Both the position numbers and the translations under genes were made by a program. Shown here in pieces: positions 34,965-45,100 of a stretch of 60,995 nucleotides of DNA (positions are counted from its first letter, which is position 1; each line of letters begins with the position of its first letter). The notes under the pieces were generated by a model that was not told the origin of the DNA, searched no databases, and was given only the letters and a program-made list of their open reading frames with translations. Origin of the DNA: Verrucomicrobiota bacterium (GTDB lineage: Bacteria > Verrucomicrobiota > Verrucomicrobiia > Opitutales > Opitutaceae); NCBI GenBank assembly GCA_023457035.1, contig JAEWNN010000076.1, positions 1 to 60,995 on the forward strand, read 5' to 3'.

Positions 34965-35339
34965 TCAGCGGATCGGACGGACGACCGTGGAACCGGCCTC
35001 CTGGTACTTCACGGTCGAACGGGTGGGGGCGCCGAGTTCGCGTAATTTGCCGCAGGCGAAGTGCAGGGCGCCGTCGAGGTCGCGCAACTGCAGCTCGAGG
35101 CTGATCCAGTGGATCGTGCCGTCCGTGCCCTGGACGGAGCCGCCACTGGTGACGTGGCCGAGATGGGCGAGCATGAGGGCCTGATGCAGGGGCTTCTGGT
35201 ACTTGCGCAGGCGGCGATCGGCCGTCAGCGGCTCGTCGATGCGCACAAACACCTTGTGCCCGGCCTTGTGTTGGCGCGCGGGCACCGGGCGGGGCTCCGA
35301 CCGGAGGACCGAGGTCACTTTTTCCAGGAGGCGTTTCAT
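34965..35339 (-). CDS. Hypothetical cytoplasmic protein
   Basis: 124 residues, no recognised domain, no signal or TM segment. Basic N-terminus (MKRLLEKVTSVLRSEPRP), then YQKPLHQALMLAHLGHVTSGG and HWISLELQLRDLDGALHF, an alpha/beta pattern. A good AAGGA ribosome-binding site lies 8 bases before the ATG at 35339, which supports it as a real gene. Confidence 0.65.
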   Translation of the reverse strand: MKRLLEKVTSVLRSEPRPVPARQHKAGHKVFVRIDEPLTADRRLRKYQKPLHQALMLAHLGHVTSGGSVQGTDGTIHWISLELQLRDLDGALHFACGKLRELGAPTRSTVKYQEAGSTVVRPIR

Positions 35340-35530
35340 AGGGGATCCTTTTCTCCGAACCGGGCCATCCTGCTCGTCGACCGGACGCCCGCCACTCGGC
35401 ATTAGTCCATGGCCGAACGCCGGCGGCGGGGCAAGCCGTCTTTGGTCCGGCACTTCGCTTGGCAGGCCAGTTCGACTGTTGCGACAACGGGAGGGGTTGT
35501 CGGCGGCGGGGTCCGCCGCATTGTCGCGCC

Positions 35531-36292
35531 ATGCCCTTCCCTCGTTTTCCCCTCGTGGTCGCCGCGGCGGCCTTGGTTGCAGTCGTGTCCGTCGGCGCCA
35601 CGGAGGCGACCGAGCGCCTCTCGGCCTCGTTCTTCCTCGCGCTGGGCCGGGCGCCGACGACGGCCGAGCTGAGGGACTGGGAACCTTGTGCGGGCGACCG
35701 CATGGCCGATCTGTTCGCCCGTCATCGGCGACAGCTCGCCGCCTCCGAGAGCGAGCGCCGCGGAGTCGCCAACCGCGCCTGGCGCGATGCGCTGGGAGAC
35801 GAACCCGGGGTGCGCGGCGCCGATCAGCTGGCCGCCGACAACGGCACCTACGCCGAGCAGGTCGAACGACTGCGCCGCACGCTGGTGGAGCGCGACGAGC
35901 AGTACCGGGCAGTGCTCGACCGGGCGTACCGACGGGTGATCGGGCGCGGGCCGTTCGTGGAGGAGATCGCCTACTGGAAACAGCATGCCGCGCTGCCCTA
36001 TGCCGCTTTGGTCGGCTGTCTGGAGAACTGGGCGCGGCGCAACGCGCCGGGTCTCACGGTCACCTCCGGCGTGCCGGCGATCTGCGTGAACAGCGACTTC
36101 CTGACGACGCTGCGTTTGTCGCCGACGGTGGCCGCCGAGGTGCGCGCCGCCGCGGGATTGTCGCCGGCGGGCGATCCGGCGCTGGCGCTCGCGCGCGGAC
36201 ACAATGTGGTCATGCCGGGTGCCGCCGAGGCGGTGAGCGTGGGCGGGGTGCACTTCGCGGCGGTCGGCGCGGCGCAGCCGGCGGCGCGATGA
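35531..36292 (+). CDS. Secreted protein with two DUF4214-like motifs
   Basis: 253 residues with a signal peptide (FPLVVAAAALVAVVSVGATEA). Two segments, ASFFLALGRAPTTAELRDW (about 32-50) and AYRRVIGRGPFVEEIAYW (about 133-150), resemble the Y-x-x-x-LGR-P...W core of DUF4214, found in surface and S-layer-associated proteins. The remainder is unknown. Stand-alone gene. Confidence 0.65.
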   Translation: MPFPRFPLVVAAAALVAVVSVGATEATERLSASFFLALGRAPTTAELRDWEPCAGDRMADLFARHRRQLAASESERRGVANRAWRDALGDEPGVRGADQLAADNGTYAEQVERLRRTLVERDEQYRAVLDRAYRRVIGRGPFVEEIAYWKQHAALPYAALVGCLENWARRNAPGLTVTSGVPAICVNSDFLTTLRLSPTVAAEVRAAAGLSPAGDPALALARGHNVVMPGAAEAVSVGGVHFAAVGAAQPAAR

Positions 36293-36395
36293 GCGGGATC
36301 GTTGGATACTGAGCGGGCGCGGCGCCGGCCGGCGGAGCCCGGAGCCTGCGCGCGGGCCTTGCGTTCGCCCGCCCGGCCGCTTGGCTGGGGCGGCC

Positions 36396-36821
36396 ATGAG
36401 CGAACTGCCGGACTGCTTCTACTGCCGCAAAGACCAGCGCTTGCACGACCTGATGCTCGAGATCGCGCCCTTGGGCGCCTCGACCCTCTACCTGTTCCGT
36501 GAGCAGACCCATCCCGGCCGCTGCGTGGTTGCCTACCGTGGCCATGTGAACGAGCTGTTCGAGCTGCCGGCCGCCGAGCTGGCGCTGTTCATGCAGGATG
36601 TCGCACGGGCGGCGCGGGCGATCAAGACCGCCACCGGCGCCAAGAAGATCAACTACGGCGCGTATTCCGACAAGCTGCCGCACCTGCACTTCCATCTCGT
36701 GCCGAAATACGAGGGTGGCGCCTCCTGGGGCTCGACCTTCGAGATGATGCCGGCCCACAAACGCCTGCTCGACGAGGCCGGCTACGCCGCCCAGATCGCC
36801 GCGATCAAGGCGGCGCTGTGA
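36396..36821 (+). CDS. HIT-family nucleotide-binding protein
   Basis: 141 residues. The catalytic triad motif is HLHFHLVPK near the C-terminus (His-x-His-x-His). N-terminal CFYCRKD may bind zinc. HIT proteins hydrolyse nucleoside phosphoramidates or dinucleoside polyphosphates. The central RDQ-type segment is FMQDVARAARAIKTATGAKK. Convergent with purT. Confidence 0.9.
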   Translation: MSELPDCFYCRKDQRLHDLMLEIAPLGASTLYLFREQTHPGRCVVAYRGHVNELFELPAAELALFMQDVARAARAIKTATGAKKINYGAYSDKLPHLHFHLVPKYEGGASWGSTFEMMPAHKRLLDEAGYAAQIAAIKAAL

Positions 36822-36992
36822 ACGGCTCGCGCCGGCGCAGCCACGCTCCGCCCAAGCGGCCCCAGCAAGCTGCGGCGCTGCGCCCGAACACCTGTGGCCT
36901 CGCGGTGTGCGGCCAGTCCATTGTCTGGACACGAGCGAGCTGTACCGGCGAGACGACCGCAGGCGCGGTGCGAGGGGTGCGGCCTGCCGGAG

Positions 36993-38183
36993 CTACTCGA
37001 CGGTGATCTTCACCGCGGCGGCGCATTCGCGGGCGCGGGTGCGGGCCTCCTCGACGGTCTCACCCGTGGCGACCACGACGCCGAGGCGGCGATGGCCGCG
37101 GCACTCGGGTTTGCCGAAGAGGCGCAGGTGTGTCTCCGGCACAGCGAGCGCGCGATCGAGGCCGGAGAAAGACGGGGTGCCGTTGCCCTCGCCGAGCAGG
37201 GCGACGCTGAAGGCCGGGCGCAGCAGCCGGATCGGCGGCACGGGCAGGCCGAGGATGGCACGGGCGTGGAGGGCGAACTCGGACCACTGCTGGCTACCGA
37301 TCGTCACCAGGCCGGTGTCGTGCGGCCGCGGACTCACCTCGCTGAAGATGACCTCGTCGCCACGCACAAAACACTCGACGCCGAAGAGGCCCCAGCCGCC
37401 GAGCGCGCCGACGACCGTCTTCGCGATCTCCTCGGCGCGCGCGAGCGCGGCGGGCTTCATCGGGCAGGGCTGCCAGCTCTCGCGGTAGTCGCCGTCGATC
37501 TGCACGTGGCCGACGGGCGGGCAACACTGGATGCCGTTGCTCGCGGAGACCGTGAGCATCGTGATCTCGTAGTCGAACCGAATGAACCCCTCGACGATGC
37601 AGCGGCCGGCGCCGGCGCGCGCGCCCTCCTGGGCGTACTTCCAGCAGCGCGGGAGGTCGGCGGCGGACTTCACGACGCTCTGGCCGTGGCCGCTCGACGA
37701 CATGATCGGCTTGAGCACGCAGGGGAACCCGAGCGCGGCGGCCGCCGCGGCGGCCTCGGCCTCCGTCGCCACGAAACGGTACGGCGAGGTCGGGAGCTTG
37801 AGCTCCTCGGCGGCGAGGCGGCGGATGCCCTCGCGGTTCATGGTGAGCTTGGCGGCGCGGGCGGTCGGCACCACGCGTTGTCCGTTCTGCTCGAGATCGA
37901 CGAGCGCATCGGTGGCGATGGCCTCGATCTCGGGCACGATGAGATCGGGCTGCTCGGCGGCGACCACGCGGCGCAGCGTCTGGGCGTCGAGCATGGGGAA
38001 GACGTGGCAACGGTGCGCCACCTGCATGGCCGGGGCGTGCTGGTAGCGATCGCAGGCGATCACCTCGCAGCCGAGGCGCTGCAGCTCGATGACCACCTCC
38101 TTGCCGAGTTCGCCCGAGCCGAGCATGAGCACGCGCGTGGCGCCATTGGTGAGCGGTGAGCGGAGGGACCCCGGGGAGAACAT
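36993..38183 (-). CDS. purT: Formate-dependent phosphoribosylglycinamide formyltransferase
   Basis: 396 residues, normal for PurT. An N-terminal nucleotide-binding motif VLMLGSGELGKEVVIELQRLG, the ATP-grasp core (PCVLKPIMSSSGHGQSVV) and the metal site VIFSEVSPRPHDTG are present. It transfers formate to GAR in purine synthesis using ATP. The start at 38183 (MFSPGSLRSPLTNGAT) is preferred because the upstream frame reads Pro/Arg-rich. Confidence 0.96.
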   Translation of the reverse strand: MFSPGSLRSPLTNGATRVLMLGSGELGKEVVIELQRLGCEVIACDRYQHAPAMQVAHRCHVFPMLDAQTLRRVVAAEQPDLIVPEIEAIATDALVDLEQNGQRVVPTARAAKLTMNREGIRRLAAEELKLPTSPYRFVATEAEAAAAAAALGFPCVLKPIMSSSGHGQSVVKSAADLPRCWKYAQEGARAGAGRCIVEGFIRFDYEITMLTVSASNGIQCCPPVGHVQIDGDYRESWQPCPMKPAALARAEEIAKTVVGALGGWGLFGVECFVRGDEVIFSEVSPRPHDTGLVTIGSQQWSEFALHARAILGLPVPPIRLLRPAFSVALLGEGNGTPSFSGLDRALAVPETHLRLFGKPECRGHRRLGVVVATGETVEEARTRARECAAAVKITVE

Positions 38184-38292
38184 GATCGGCCGATCTTCCG
38201 GGCGGGGTGGCGGGGCGCAAACCGGATTCGTGCGGGCGCGCTGCGCGGGTGCGGGCTTGGCAACGGTGGGGCCGCGCGGTAACCACGGGCCC

Positions 38293-38676
38293 ATGCCCAC
38301 CGCACCGGTTGTCGTCTACGCCTATGCCCGCTGCAGCACGTGCCGCCGGGCGCTCGCGTGGTTGCGCGAGCGTGGCGTGGCCTTCGAGGAGCGCGCGATC
38401 GTCGAGCGGCCGCCGACCGAGGCCGAGCTGCGGCGGATGCTGCCGTGGCAGCAGGGCAACCTGCGCCGGTTGTTCAACACCTCCGGGCTGGAATACCGCG
38501 CGCAGAATTTGGCGACGAAGCTGCCGACGCTCGACGAAGGCGCGGCGTTGGCGCTGCTCGCCGGAAACGGCCGGCTGGTGAAGCGCCCCTTCGTGCTCGG
38601 ACCGGACTGCGGGCTGGTGGGCTTCGACGCCGCGAAGTGGGCGGCGGCGGACTGGCCAAAGGCCGGACCAACCTGA
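38293..38676 (+). CDS. ArsC/Spx-family protein
   Basis: 127 residues. The thioredoxin-like N-terminus is VVYAYARCSTCRRALAWLRE with a CxxC, and the family Arg is in LVKRPFVLG near 97-100. The CxxC form is nearer to Spx/MgsR-like and YffB-like proteins than to arsenate reductase proper. Divergent from purT. Confidence 0.85.
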   Translation: MPTAPVVVYAYARCSTCRRALAWLRERGVAFEERAIVERPPTEAELRRMLPWQQGNLRRLFNTSGLEYRAQNLATKLPTLDEGAALALLAGNGRLVKRPFVLGPDCGLVGFDAAKWAAADWPKAGPT

Positions 38677-38986
38677 ACCATGGTCATGCCGTCGGGGTGG
38701 GGGCGAGCTTGCTCGCACCGCTGGGCGAGAGTGACGGCCAACGGGCGGACCAAGCTCAGTGCCTGCAATCGAGAACATCGGCGCGCCAGAGCGACGTCCG
38801 CGCCAAGTACGTCGGCACGGCGGAGCAGGGGGGCTGTGCGGGCCGTTTGCGGGGGAGCCGCGAACGGGTGGCGCGGGTGCGCCGCGCACGCCGGCGGAAC
38901 GACTGCGAGGCCGGACACCCCGAGGGGACTCGTCTGCCGGCGGGCCCGCGGCTGCGGGCCCGCGGCCTCCTGCCCTTCCGGCGGGC
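38677..38986. other. 310-bp stretch without a gene; one hairpin
   Basis: Contains the hairpin GCGAGC-TT-GCTCGC at 38703-38716, just after the ArsC/Spx-like stop, which could terminate that gene. Nothing else is supported. Confidence 0.45.
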
Positions 38987-39634
38987 CTAGTTCCGGGCGG
39001 CGCGGCGGCGAAGAACGGCGAATGCCAGGGCGGCCGCGCCGAAGAGTCCGGCGTAGGTCGCGGGTTCCGGGATGAGGACCACGTTGTCGATACGGGAGTT
39101 CTCCGGTCCGCCCCGGAACTCGCCGCGGATCCACAGGGCCGTGAGGTCGGAGAGTCCGGACTGCAGCTGCGTGCCGGTCGCGAGCGGGCCCGAGGTGTTG
39201 TCGAGGCGCCACTGGGATTCGCCGGATACGGACAATGGGACCAGGTAGCTGGTCCAGGTGGTCGCGTTCGGATTGTTCGGCGTGTTGTAGACCAAGGTGA
39301 GTCCGTTGCCCCTCAGGATCACGTCGCCGCTGGTCGTGTCGGCCCAGTTCGTCGTCTTGAGGTAGTCGAGCTGGAGATCGAAGAGCAGCGCCTGGCCGAA
39401 GGCGGCGGATTGGTCGCCGAGGAATTTCGCCGGCGCGACGAAATAGGCGTAAGGCCCCGCTCCGGCCTCGCTGAGCTGAAAATACTGCCCGGCGGCGACG
39501 TAGGTGGACGACAGGCCCTCGGGCCCTCCGGTGCTGTTGACGCTCCACCCCTCGCCGTCGGTGCTGAAGGTGCTGGAGACCGAGGCGGAAAGGGTGGCGG
39601 CGGCCAGGAACGGAAGCAGGAGGAGTGTGCGCAT
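38987..39634 (-). CDS. Laminin-B-like PEP-CTERM secreted protein
   Basis: 215 residues. Signal peptide MRTLLLLPFLAAATLSASV. A laminin B-type beta-sandwich is suggested by STFSTDGEGWSVN at the start, YVAAGQYFQLSEAG, and ALLFDLQLDYLKTTNW. The C-terminus is a PEP-CTERM signal: IPEPATYAGLFGAAALAF, then VLRRRAARN. It probably binds surface glycans after exosortase processing. Confidence 0.88.
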   Translation of the reverse strand: MRTLLLLPFLAAATLSASVSSTFSTDGEGWSVNSTGGPEGLSSTYVAAGQYFQLSEAGAGPYAYFVAPAKFLGDQSAAFGQALLFDLQLDYLKTTNWADTTSGDVILRGNGLTLVYNTPNNPNATTWTSYLVPLSVSGESQWRLDNTSGPLATGTQLQSGLSDLTALWIRGEFRGGPENSRIDNVVLIPEPATYAGLFGAAALAFAVLRRRAARN

Positions 39635-39796
39635 GGTACGGATTGATACAGGAGAGCTGTCATGTCTATGTGGTGCCGCCGTTCGGCGTCAAGCAATGCC
39701 GGTTACAGTGCGGCTTTCCGCAGGGCCGCACGGGCGGCGCCGTGCGGGTGGCGCCGCGTGGCTGGGCGCGGCGCACCGGGCGGTGGTTGTGGCGGG

Positions 39797-40492
39797 TCAC
39801 TCCCGCAGGCGGGCGAGCAGGGCGGGGAGCTCGCGCAGGTGGTCGAGCGCGTGGAACCGCGGGTTCTCGGTCGGCGCGGGGACCTTCTCGTGCGCCCAGA
39901 TCAACGGATACGGGATGTGGGCGCCGTGGCCGCCGAGGGCGAGGATGGGCAGGATGTCGGAGCGCAACGAGTTGCCGACCATGAGCAGGTTTGCGGCGGC
40001 GATTCCGTGGCGGGCGAGCACGCGGGCGTAGGTCGCCTCGTCCTTCTCGGAGACCACCTCGCAGGCGACGACATGGGACGCGAGGCCGGAGCGGGCGAAC
40101 TTGCGCTCCTGATGCCGCAGGTCGCCCTTGGTGATGACGATGATCCGGTAGGTGGCGGCGAGCGCGGCGACGGTCTCGGCGGCGCCGTCGAGGAGCTCGA
40201 CCGGGTGCGCGAGCATGTCCTTGGCCCCCTCAATGAGCGCGCGCAGCTCCTCGGCGGGGATCTTGCCGCCGGTGAGGTCGATCGCGGTCTCGATGGAGGA
40301 GAGCGCGAAGCTCTTCACGCCGTAGCCGAAGAGGTCGAGGTTGCGCATCTCGGTGGCGTAGAGCGCCTGCTCGACGGTCTTCGGTTCGTGGTAGCGTGCG
40401 AGTAGCGCCTGGAAACGGCGGTGGTAGTCCTCGAAGATGGTCTCGCTGTGCCAGAGGGTGTCGTCGGCATCGAAACCGAGGGCGGTGATCAT
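39797..40492 (-). CDS. HAD-superfamily hydrolase
   Basis: 231 residues. Motif I is FDADDTLW (D8, D10), motif II IIVITKGD, and motif IV has GNSLRSDILPILALGGHGAHI. The cap is helical (subfamily I). Length and the cap suggest a small-molecule phosphatase of the YjjG/FMN-phosphatase type. The substrate cannot be assigned. Confidence 0.9.
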   Translation of the reverse strand: MITALGFDADDTLWHSETIFEDYHRRFQALLARYHEPKTVEQALYATEMRNLDLFGYGVKSFALSSIETAIDLTGGKIPAEELRALIEGAKDMLAHPVELLDGAAETVAALAATYRIIVITKGDLRHQERKFARSGLASHVVACEVVSEKDEATYARVLARHGIAAANLLMVGNSLRSDILPILALGGHGAHIPYPLIWAHEKVPAPTENPRFHALDHLRELPALLARLRE

Positions 40493-40610
40493 GTGCGGGC
40501 CATTGTGGGCGCCGGCCCGCAGCGGTCGAGAATTTGTCCGTTTGCCGGCGCTCCCGACCGTTCGCCCCCGGGGAATTGCGACAGTGGCGCGGTGGTGCCT
40601 TCCTCCCTGC

Positions 40611-41258
40611 ATGCGGACACTTCGAATTCTTTCCGCCGTGCTCCTGCTCGGCGCGGCGGTGGCGGCGCCGGTGACCGAGGCTTCGCCGGAGTCGCGCGAA
40701 CGCGAGTTGCGCGCTGTGGCGGATGCCGGGCAGGGGCGCGCCGTGGTGGAGCGGCGGCTGTCGGATGCGGCGGCGCAAGCTCCGGCACCCACCGTTTCCC
40801 GGGCGGAGGAGACTGAGGGGGGCGATGAGGCGGAGGCGGGCTCGCCGCTCGGGCGGCTGTTGGCCCTTGCTGCGATCCGGGCCGCCGTCTGCGCGCTCGC
40901 GGCCCTCGTCATGCTCGTGCTGGCGTGCCGTTATTGGGAGGTGGATATGCTGGTCAGCGGCTACCTGTTCTGCGGGGTGGCGTGCGGACTGGCCTTGTTC
41001 GCCGCGGCGATCGTGTCCGACCTGCTCTTCCCGGCCTTTTTCGGGGTCGTGGAACTCACCCTCAAGGGCAAGCTGCTGGTGGCCACGTGCTTTGTCGCGC
41101 CAACGCTGGTGGTGATGCTGCAGCGCTGCAGCTTCAGTCGCGACCTGGGTGCCTCGGTCCGCGTGGCGTTGGCCACCAGCGTGTGGTCTTTCTTCGCGTT
41201 GCTCGCCCTGAACCACGTGCTGGCCGGCGCCGCTTTCGCGCTGCTCAACGCCAGCTGA
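40611..41258 (+). CDS. Hypothetical membrane protein with signal peptide
   Basis: 215 residues. Signal peptide (RILSAVLLLGAAVAAP), a charged periplasmic-type segment of about 60 residues, then four TM helices (about 85-105, 113-135, 150-170 and 185-210). No family recognised. Stand-alone, divergent from the HAD gene. Confidence 0.6.
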   Translation: MRTLRILSAVLLLGAAVAAPVTEASPESRERELRAVADAGQGRAVVERRLSDAAAQAPAPTVSRAEETEGGDEAEAGSPLGRLLALAAIRAAVCALAALVMLVLACRYWEVDMLVSGYLFCGVACGLALFAAAIVSDLLFPAFFGVVELTLKGKLLVATCFVAPTLVVMLQRCSFSRDLGASVRVALATSVWSFFALLALNHVLAGAAFALLNAS

Positions 41259-41426
41259 GGCGAAACCGTTCCTCCCGCGTGAGGCGCGAGCTTCCACGAG
41301 CTGGCGCCGCCCAAGCGCCACGATCCTCCACCGGCTTTGGCCTGCGGTGGCGTGGCGCCCGGCCTCGCGGTCTGCGTCGGTCCACTGCCTGGAGACGGCC
41401 GCGTGGGGCGACGCTGGCCCGGTTGA

Positions 41427-42023
41427 TCAGCTCTTGGCGACCGGGGCCGGTGCGGCGGCGGCCTCGGGCACGGCGGGAGGGTTGCAGTGGATGTTCTTGA
41501 GGTGGTCGATGCCGTAGCGCTCGCCGATCGCGGCGATGCGGGCGGGATCGATGTTGCCGACGATGTTCACGAACACGGCGTCATTGCTTTTCGCGAGCAC
41601 GGTGACGGTGAGGCCCTCGATGGCGGAGTCGCGGCTGAGCTTCACAAAGACGGCCACATCGTCGCCGTTGTCCTGCACGTTGACGGCGCGGTGCCAGCCC
41701 TGGGCGGCGAGCTCGGTACGGATCTTCTGGACGCGGGCGGTGATGTCGGCGCGGTTCTGGTCGTCGAGGCCGAGCACGTTCACGCGGATCTGTTTGAGGT
41801 CCTTGATGAGTGCGGCGGCGTCGGCATCCTTCCCCTTGGCGAGGACGGCGGCGAAGTTGAGCAGCGGCTCGGGAAGGTTGACCTCGACGCACTTGGTGCT
41901 GGCCGCGCCGGCGAGGGCGGGACCGAAGTCGACGAAGCCCGGTTCGGCGGCGGTGGCGGAGGAGAGGGCGAGCCCGGCGGCGCAGGCCGCGGCGAGAAGA
42001 GTGGAGCGGAGGACGGATTTCAT
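41427..42023 (-). CDS. DUF4252-like secreted protein
   Basis: 198 residues. Signal peptide MKSVLRSTLLAAACAAGLALSS. The domain pattern AALIKDLKQIRVNVLG, VAVFVKLSRDSAIEGLTVTVL and AVFVNIVGNIDPARIAAIGER fits DUF4252. The C-terminus is Pro/Ala-rich. Function unknown, exported. Confidence 0.72.
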   Translation of the reverse strand: MKSVLRSTLLAAACAAGLALSSATAAEPGFVDFGPALAGAASTKCVEVNLPEPLLNFAAVLAKGKDADAAALIKDLKQIRVNVLGLDDQNRADITARVQKIRTELAAQGWHRAVNVQDNGDDVAVFVKLSRDSAIEGLTVTVLAKSNDAVFVNIVGNIDPARIAAIGERYGIDHLKNIHCNPPAVPEAAAAPAPVAKS

Positions 42024-42113
42024 GGTGCTGGAATTTCGGAGTCAGGCCGGCGGAAACAAAGACCGGCGATGTTCCCAACACCCGGTAGAGCGCGGAAAGT
42101 TGCAGGAAACAAG

Positions 42114-42136
42114 AAGCGGCCCGGGCAGGGCCGCTT
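42114..42136 (-). terminator. Rho-independent terminator of the delta-60 protein gene
   Basis: Perfect stem AAGCGGCCC / GGGCCGCTT with a 5-base loop. On the minus strand it is followed by a T-rich CTTGTTTCC. It lies 26 bases past the stop at 42162. Confidence 0.75.
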
Positions 42137-42161
42137 TGGTCGAACACGAGGGGCGCGCGAC

Positions 42162-45100
42162 TCAGGGATAGACACGCTCCGCGATCACCCGCAGGAATCG
42201 CTGAGAGACGTCGGTGATTCGCGTGGTGTCGCGTACCGTGATCTCCGCCGGAGTGCCGGTGGGCACGGTTTGGACCAGTTTCCAGTTCCAAGCGGTCAAG
42301 TCCGAGGTGGCCAGAACACGATAGCGGACGTCGGTGGCGTAGGTCTTTCTGGTGAAGGTGATCGTGAGGTAGGCGGCGTCTCCGTCGGCGACCGTCGACA
42401 CATTCAGTTCTCCGACGCGACCTGATCCGCGCGGCGTCTTGAAGGCGTAGTGGTCGAAGTTGGTCACGCCATCGCCCTCGGGGTCGGCGTCGGCATCGGC
42501 GTCGCTGCCGGTCAGGCCTTCGTGTGTGGCCCAGTCTTCGTAGGAGACGAGAGTCTCCGTTGTGACGACGAGGTCGGCTCCGGCACTGAGGACAGATCCG
42601 TAGGAATTGGAAACCTCGATGTGGTAGCGGCCTGAATCGGCGAGGGTCGCGGCTGGGATGGACAGCGTGGCGGAATCGGAGTTGGGAAGAGCGACGCCGT
42701 CCTTGTACCAGACGTAGTGTAGATCGGTGCCGGACGCTACGAGATGGAGCGTTGCGGTGGCGCCCGGGGCGACGTGGGAAGCTGCCGGAGACTGGGTGAT
42801 GCGCGGTTCGGGTGCGAAGCCGGGCTTGAGTCGGGCAAGGCCGGCCTGCTTGAGACCAAGGCGCGAGGCGGATGCGCCCGAGTAGAGCAACCGCCCGGTG
42901 TCGTCGTAGCGAACGCCAGAAGTGGTGGATTCTTCCACGTTGGCGACCGCGAACGAAACGTCGCGGTTTCCCGTCGCATCCACCCGCAACAGCGAGTGCC
43001 GGACTACCCCGTAGTCTTCCCGAAGCAGGCCGGAGACGACCACGCGGCCGTCCGCCTGCCACAGCAGCGAGCTGATCAGGCTTGCGCCAATTGTATCCCA
43101 GACCCCGCCACGGAGGAAAGAGCCATCGGGGTTGAGCCAGGCGATGCAATTCGCTGCCCCGGCGCCGTAGCCGCCGAAGTCTCCGGCGGCAATGATGGTG
43201 CCGTTCGGGTCCTGAAAAATGGCCCGCACAGTGCCAGTGAAGTCCGCTGTGGGGCTGAATGAACTGTCCGCGGCCCCGTCGGCGAGTAAACGGCGGAGGT
43301 AGGGACTCTGGTCGCCTCCGACTCCAGTGGGGGTGGCGCCGCCCACAAGGACTATGCCATCGTTTTGGAGGAACAGGCGGTGGACTTCCTGTGGGTAGGT
43401 TCCTGCTGTGGGCACGAATGCCGTGTCGAGGGCTCCGTTGGGATTGAACCGATTGAGCCACGAGTCACCGCCGGCGATGACTTTGCCGTCCGCCTGTAGG
43501 GCCAAAGCGGATGGGGTATTGTACCAATGCCCATTGTCCTTGGCGAAAGCGGAATCGAGCGTGCCGTCGGCCAAGAGGCGCTCGACGGCGATCCCTCCAC
43601 CTTCTCGGCTCAGCATGATCTTCCCGTCTCCTTGGCGCGCGATGGCCACCACTGGGGAATCCGCTGCTGGTGGGGTGAACTGGGTGTCAACCGCTCCGGT
43701 GGAACTGATCTGGGCGATCTGGTCGCGTGCGAACCCGCCGACCCGGCTGAACTCTCCGGCGATCAGCCACTCGCCGTTGGCGGCAGGGATCACGGCTGCA
43801 ACTTTGTCGCTCGGTTTATAGAACTCACCGCATGCATGAGAGACGGAGCCGTCGCTGTTGAAGGTGCGGACGCTCTTGTCGTCTTCACCGACCGCGACCA
43901 CGCGCCCTGACGGGAGAATGGCGATCCCGCGCATGTTTGTGGTCCGAGTCGCGTAACTAGGTGCGGAAAAACTGGAGTCGGTGGAACCGTCGGCGAGCAG
44001 GCGAGAGAGCGTGAACCAGAAGTTGGAGTAGATATACACGCGACCGCTTCCGTCTGTCGCGAGCTGTGGCGGGTACGGACTGGCATCCAGCACCCCAGGG
44101 CTAGGGGCGAAACCGGTGTCTTTGCTGCCGTCGTCGGTCAGCCGAACGAGCGACGAGCCCGCAACGAGGACGGGGCGCCCGTCGGCGTCTAGTTCGAAGG
44201 CGCGGATCTCACCCAGGTCGGTCGGCGCGGCGAAAGTCGTGTCTTTGGTACCGTCGGGTTGGAGGCGAATGAACGTACCCACCCACGAATAGCCCGGGAA
44301 TAGAACCCGATCCCGCTCATCAATTATGAAGGTATTGCCTACCGGTGCGGCTTCTGCCGAGAAACTTGAGTCCGCTCGGCCGTCGGGCAGCAATCGGAGC
44401 AGGCTGGTGTATTGATATTCGCGGAGGTTGTCGTAGCTGCCTGGCCCACGGGCGATGATCCTCCCGGTGGACTGAAGTCCGAGGCAGGTGACCTCGCCAT
44501 CGAAGCCGCGGTTGTTGCCGAAGGTGCGGTCGAGGGAGCCGTCAGTATTCAGACGTGCGATGCCACCACGCTGCACGTTGTTCACGAAATGAAACGCGCC
44601 GCCGATGAGCACCTTGCCGTCGGGTTGGACGGCGATCGTGAGCACCTTGCCGTCGACCTGAGGCGCGAAGGTGGCATCGATGTTCCCGTCGGCACCGAAA
44701 CGGGCCAAGTTCCAACGACGGACGCCGTCGATGGTGGAGAACTCGCCGCCGACATAGAAGCCGCCGGTGATCGGATCGGCGGCGACGGTCTGGGCCGAGG
44801 CGCCGGTCGTCTCGATGAGCGGGAGAAAGGAGTCGTCGAGGCAGAACTGGTCGGCGTACTGCGTGGGCGTGGTGATGAGGCGACCGGCCTGCGAGGTGGT
44901 CGACTCGCCGTCGGCGGTGACCACCACGTCGTAGAGGCCAGCGTCTGCCATGGTGACGGCATTCAATGTCAGCGTCGGCCCGGTGCCATTGGCGAGCGGA
45001 GCGCCGAGGTGGCGCCATTGATAGGAGAGACTGCCGGCCGCGGTGGCCGTGACCGAGAACGTCGCCGCAGTGCCACTGGTTGCCACCACGGTGGCGGGCT

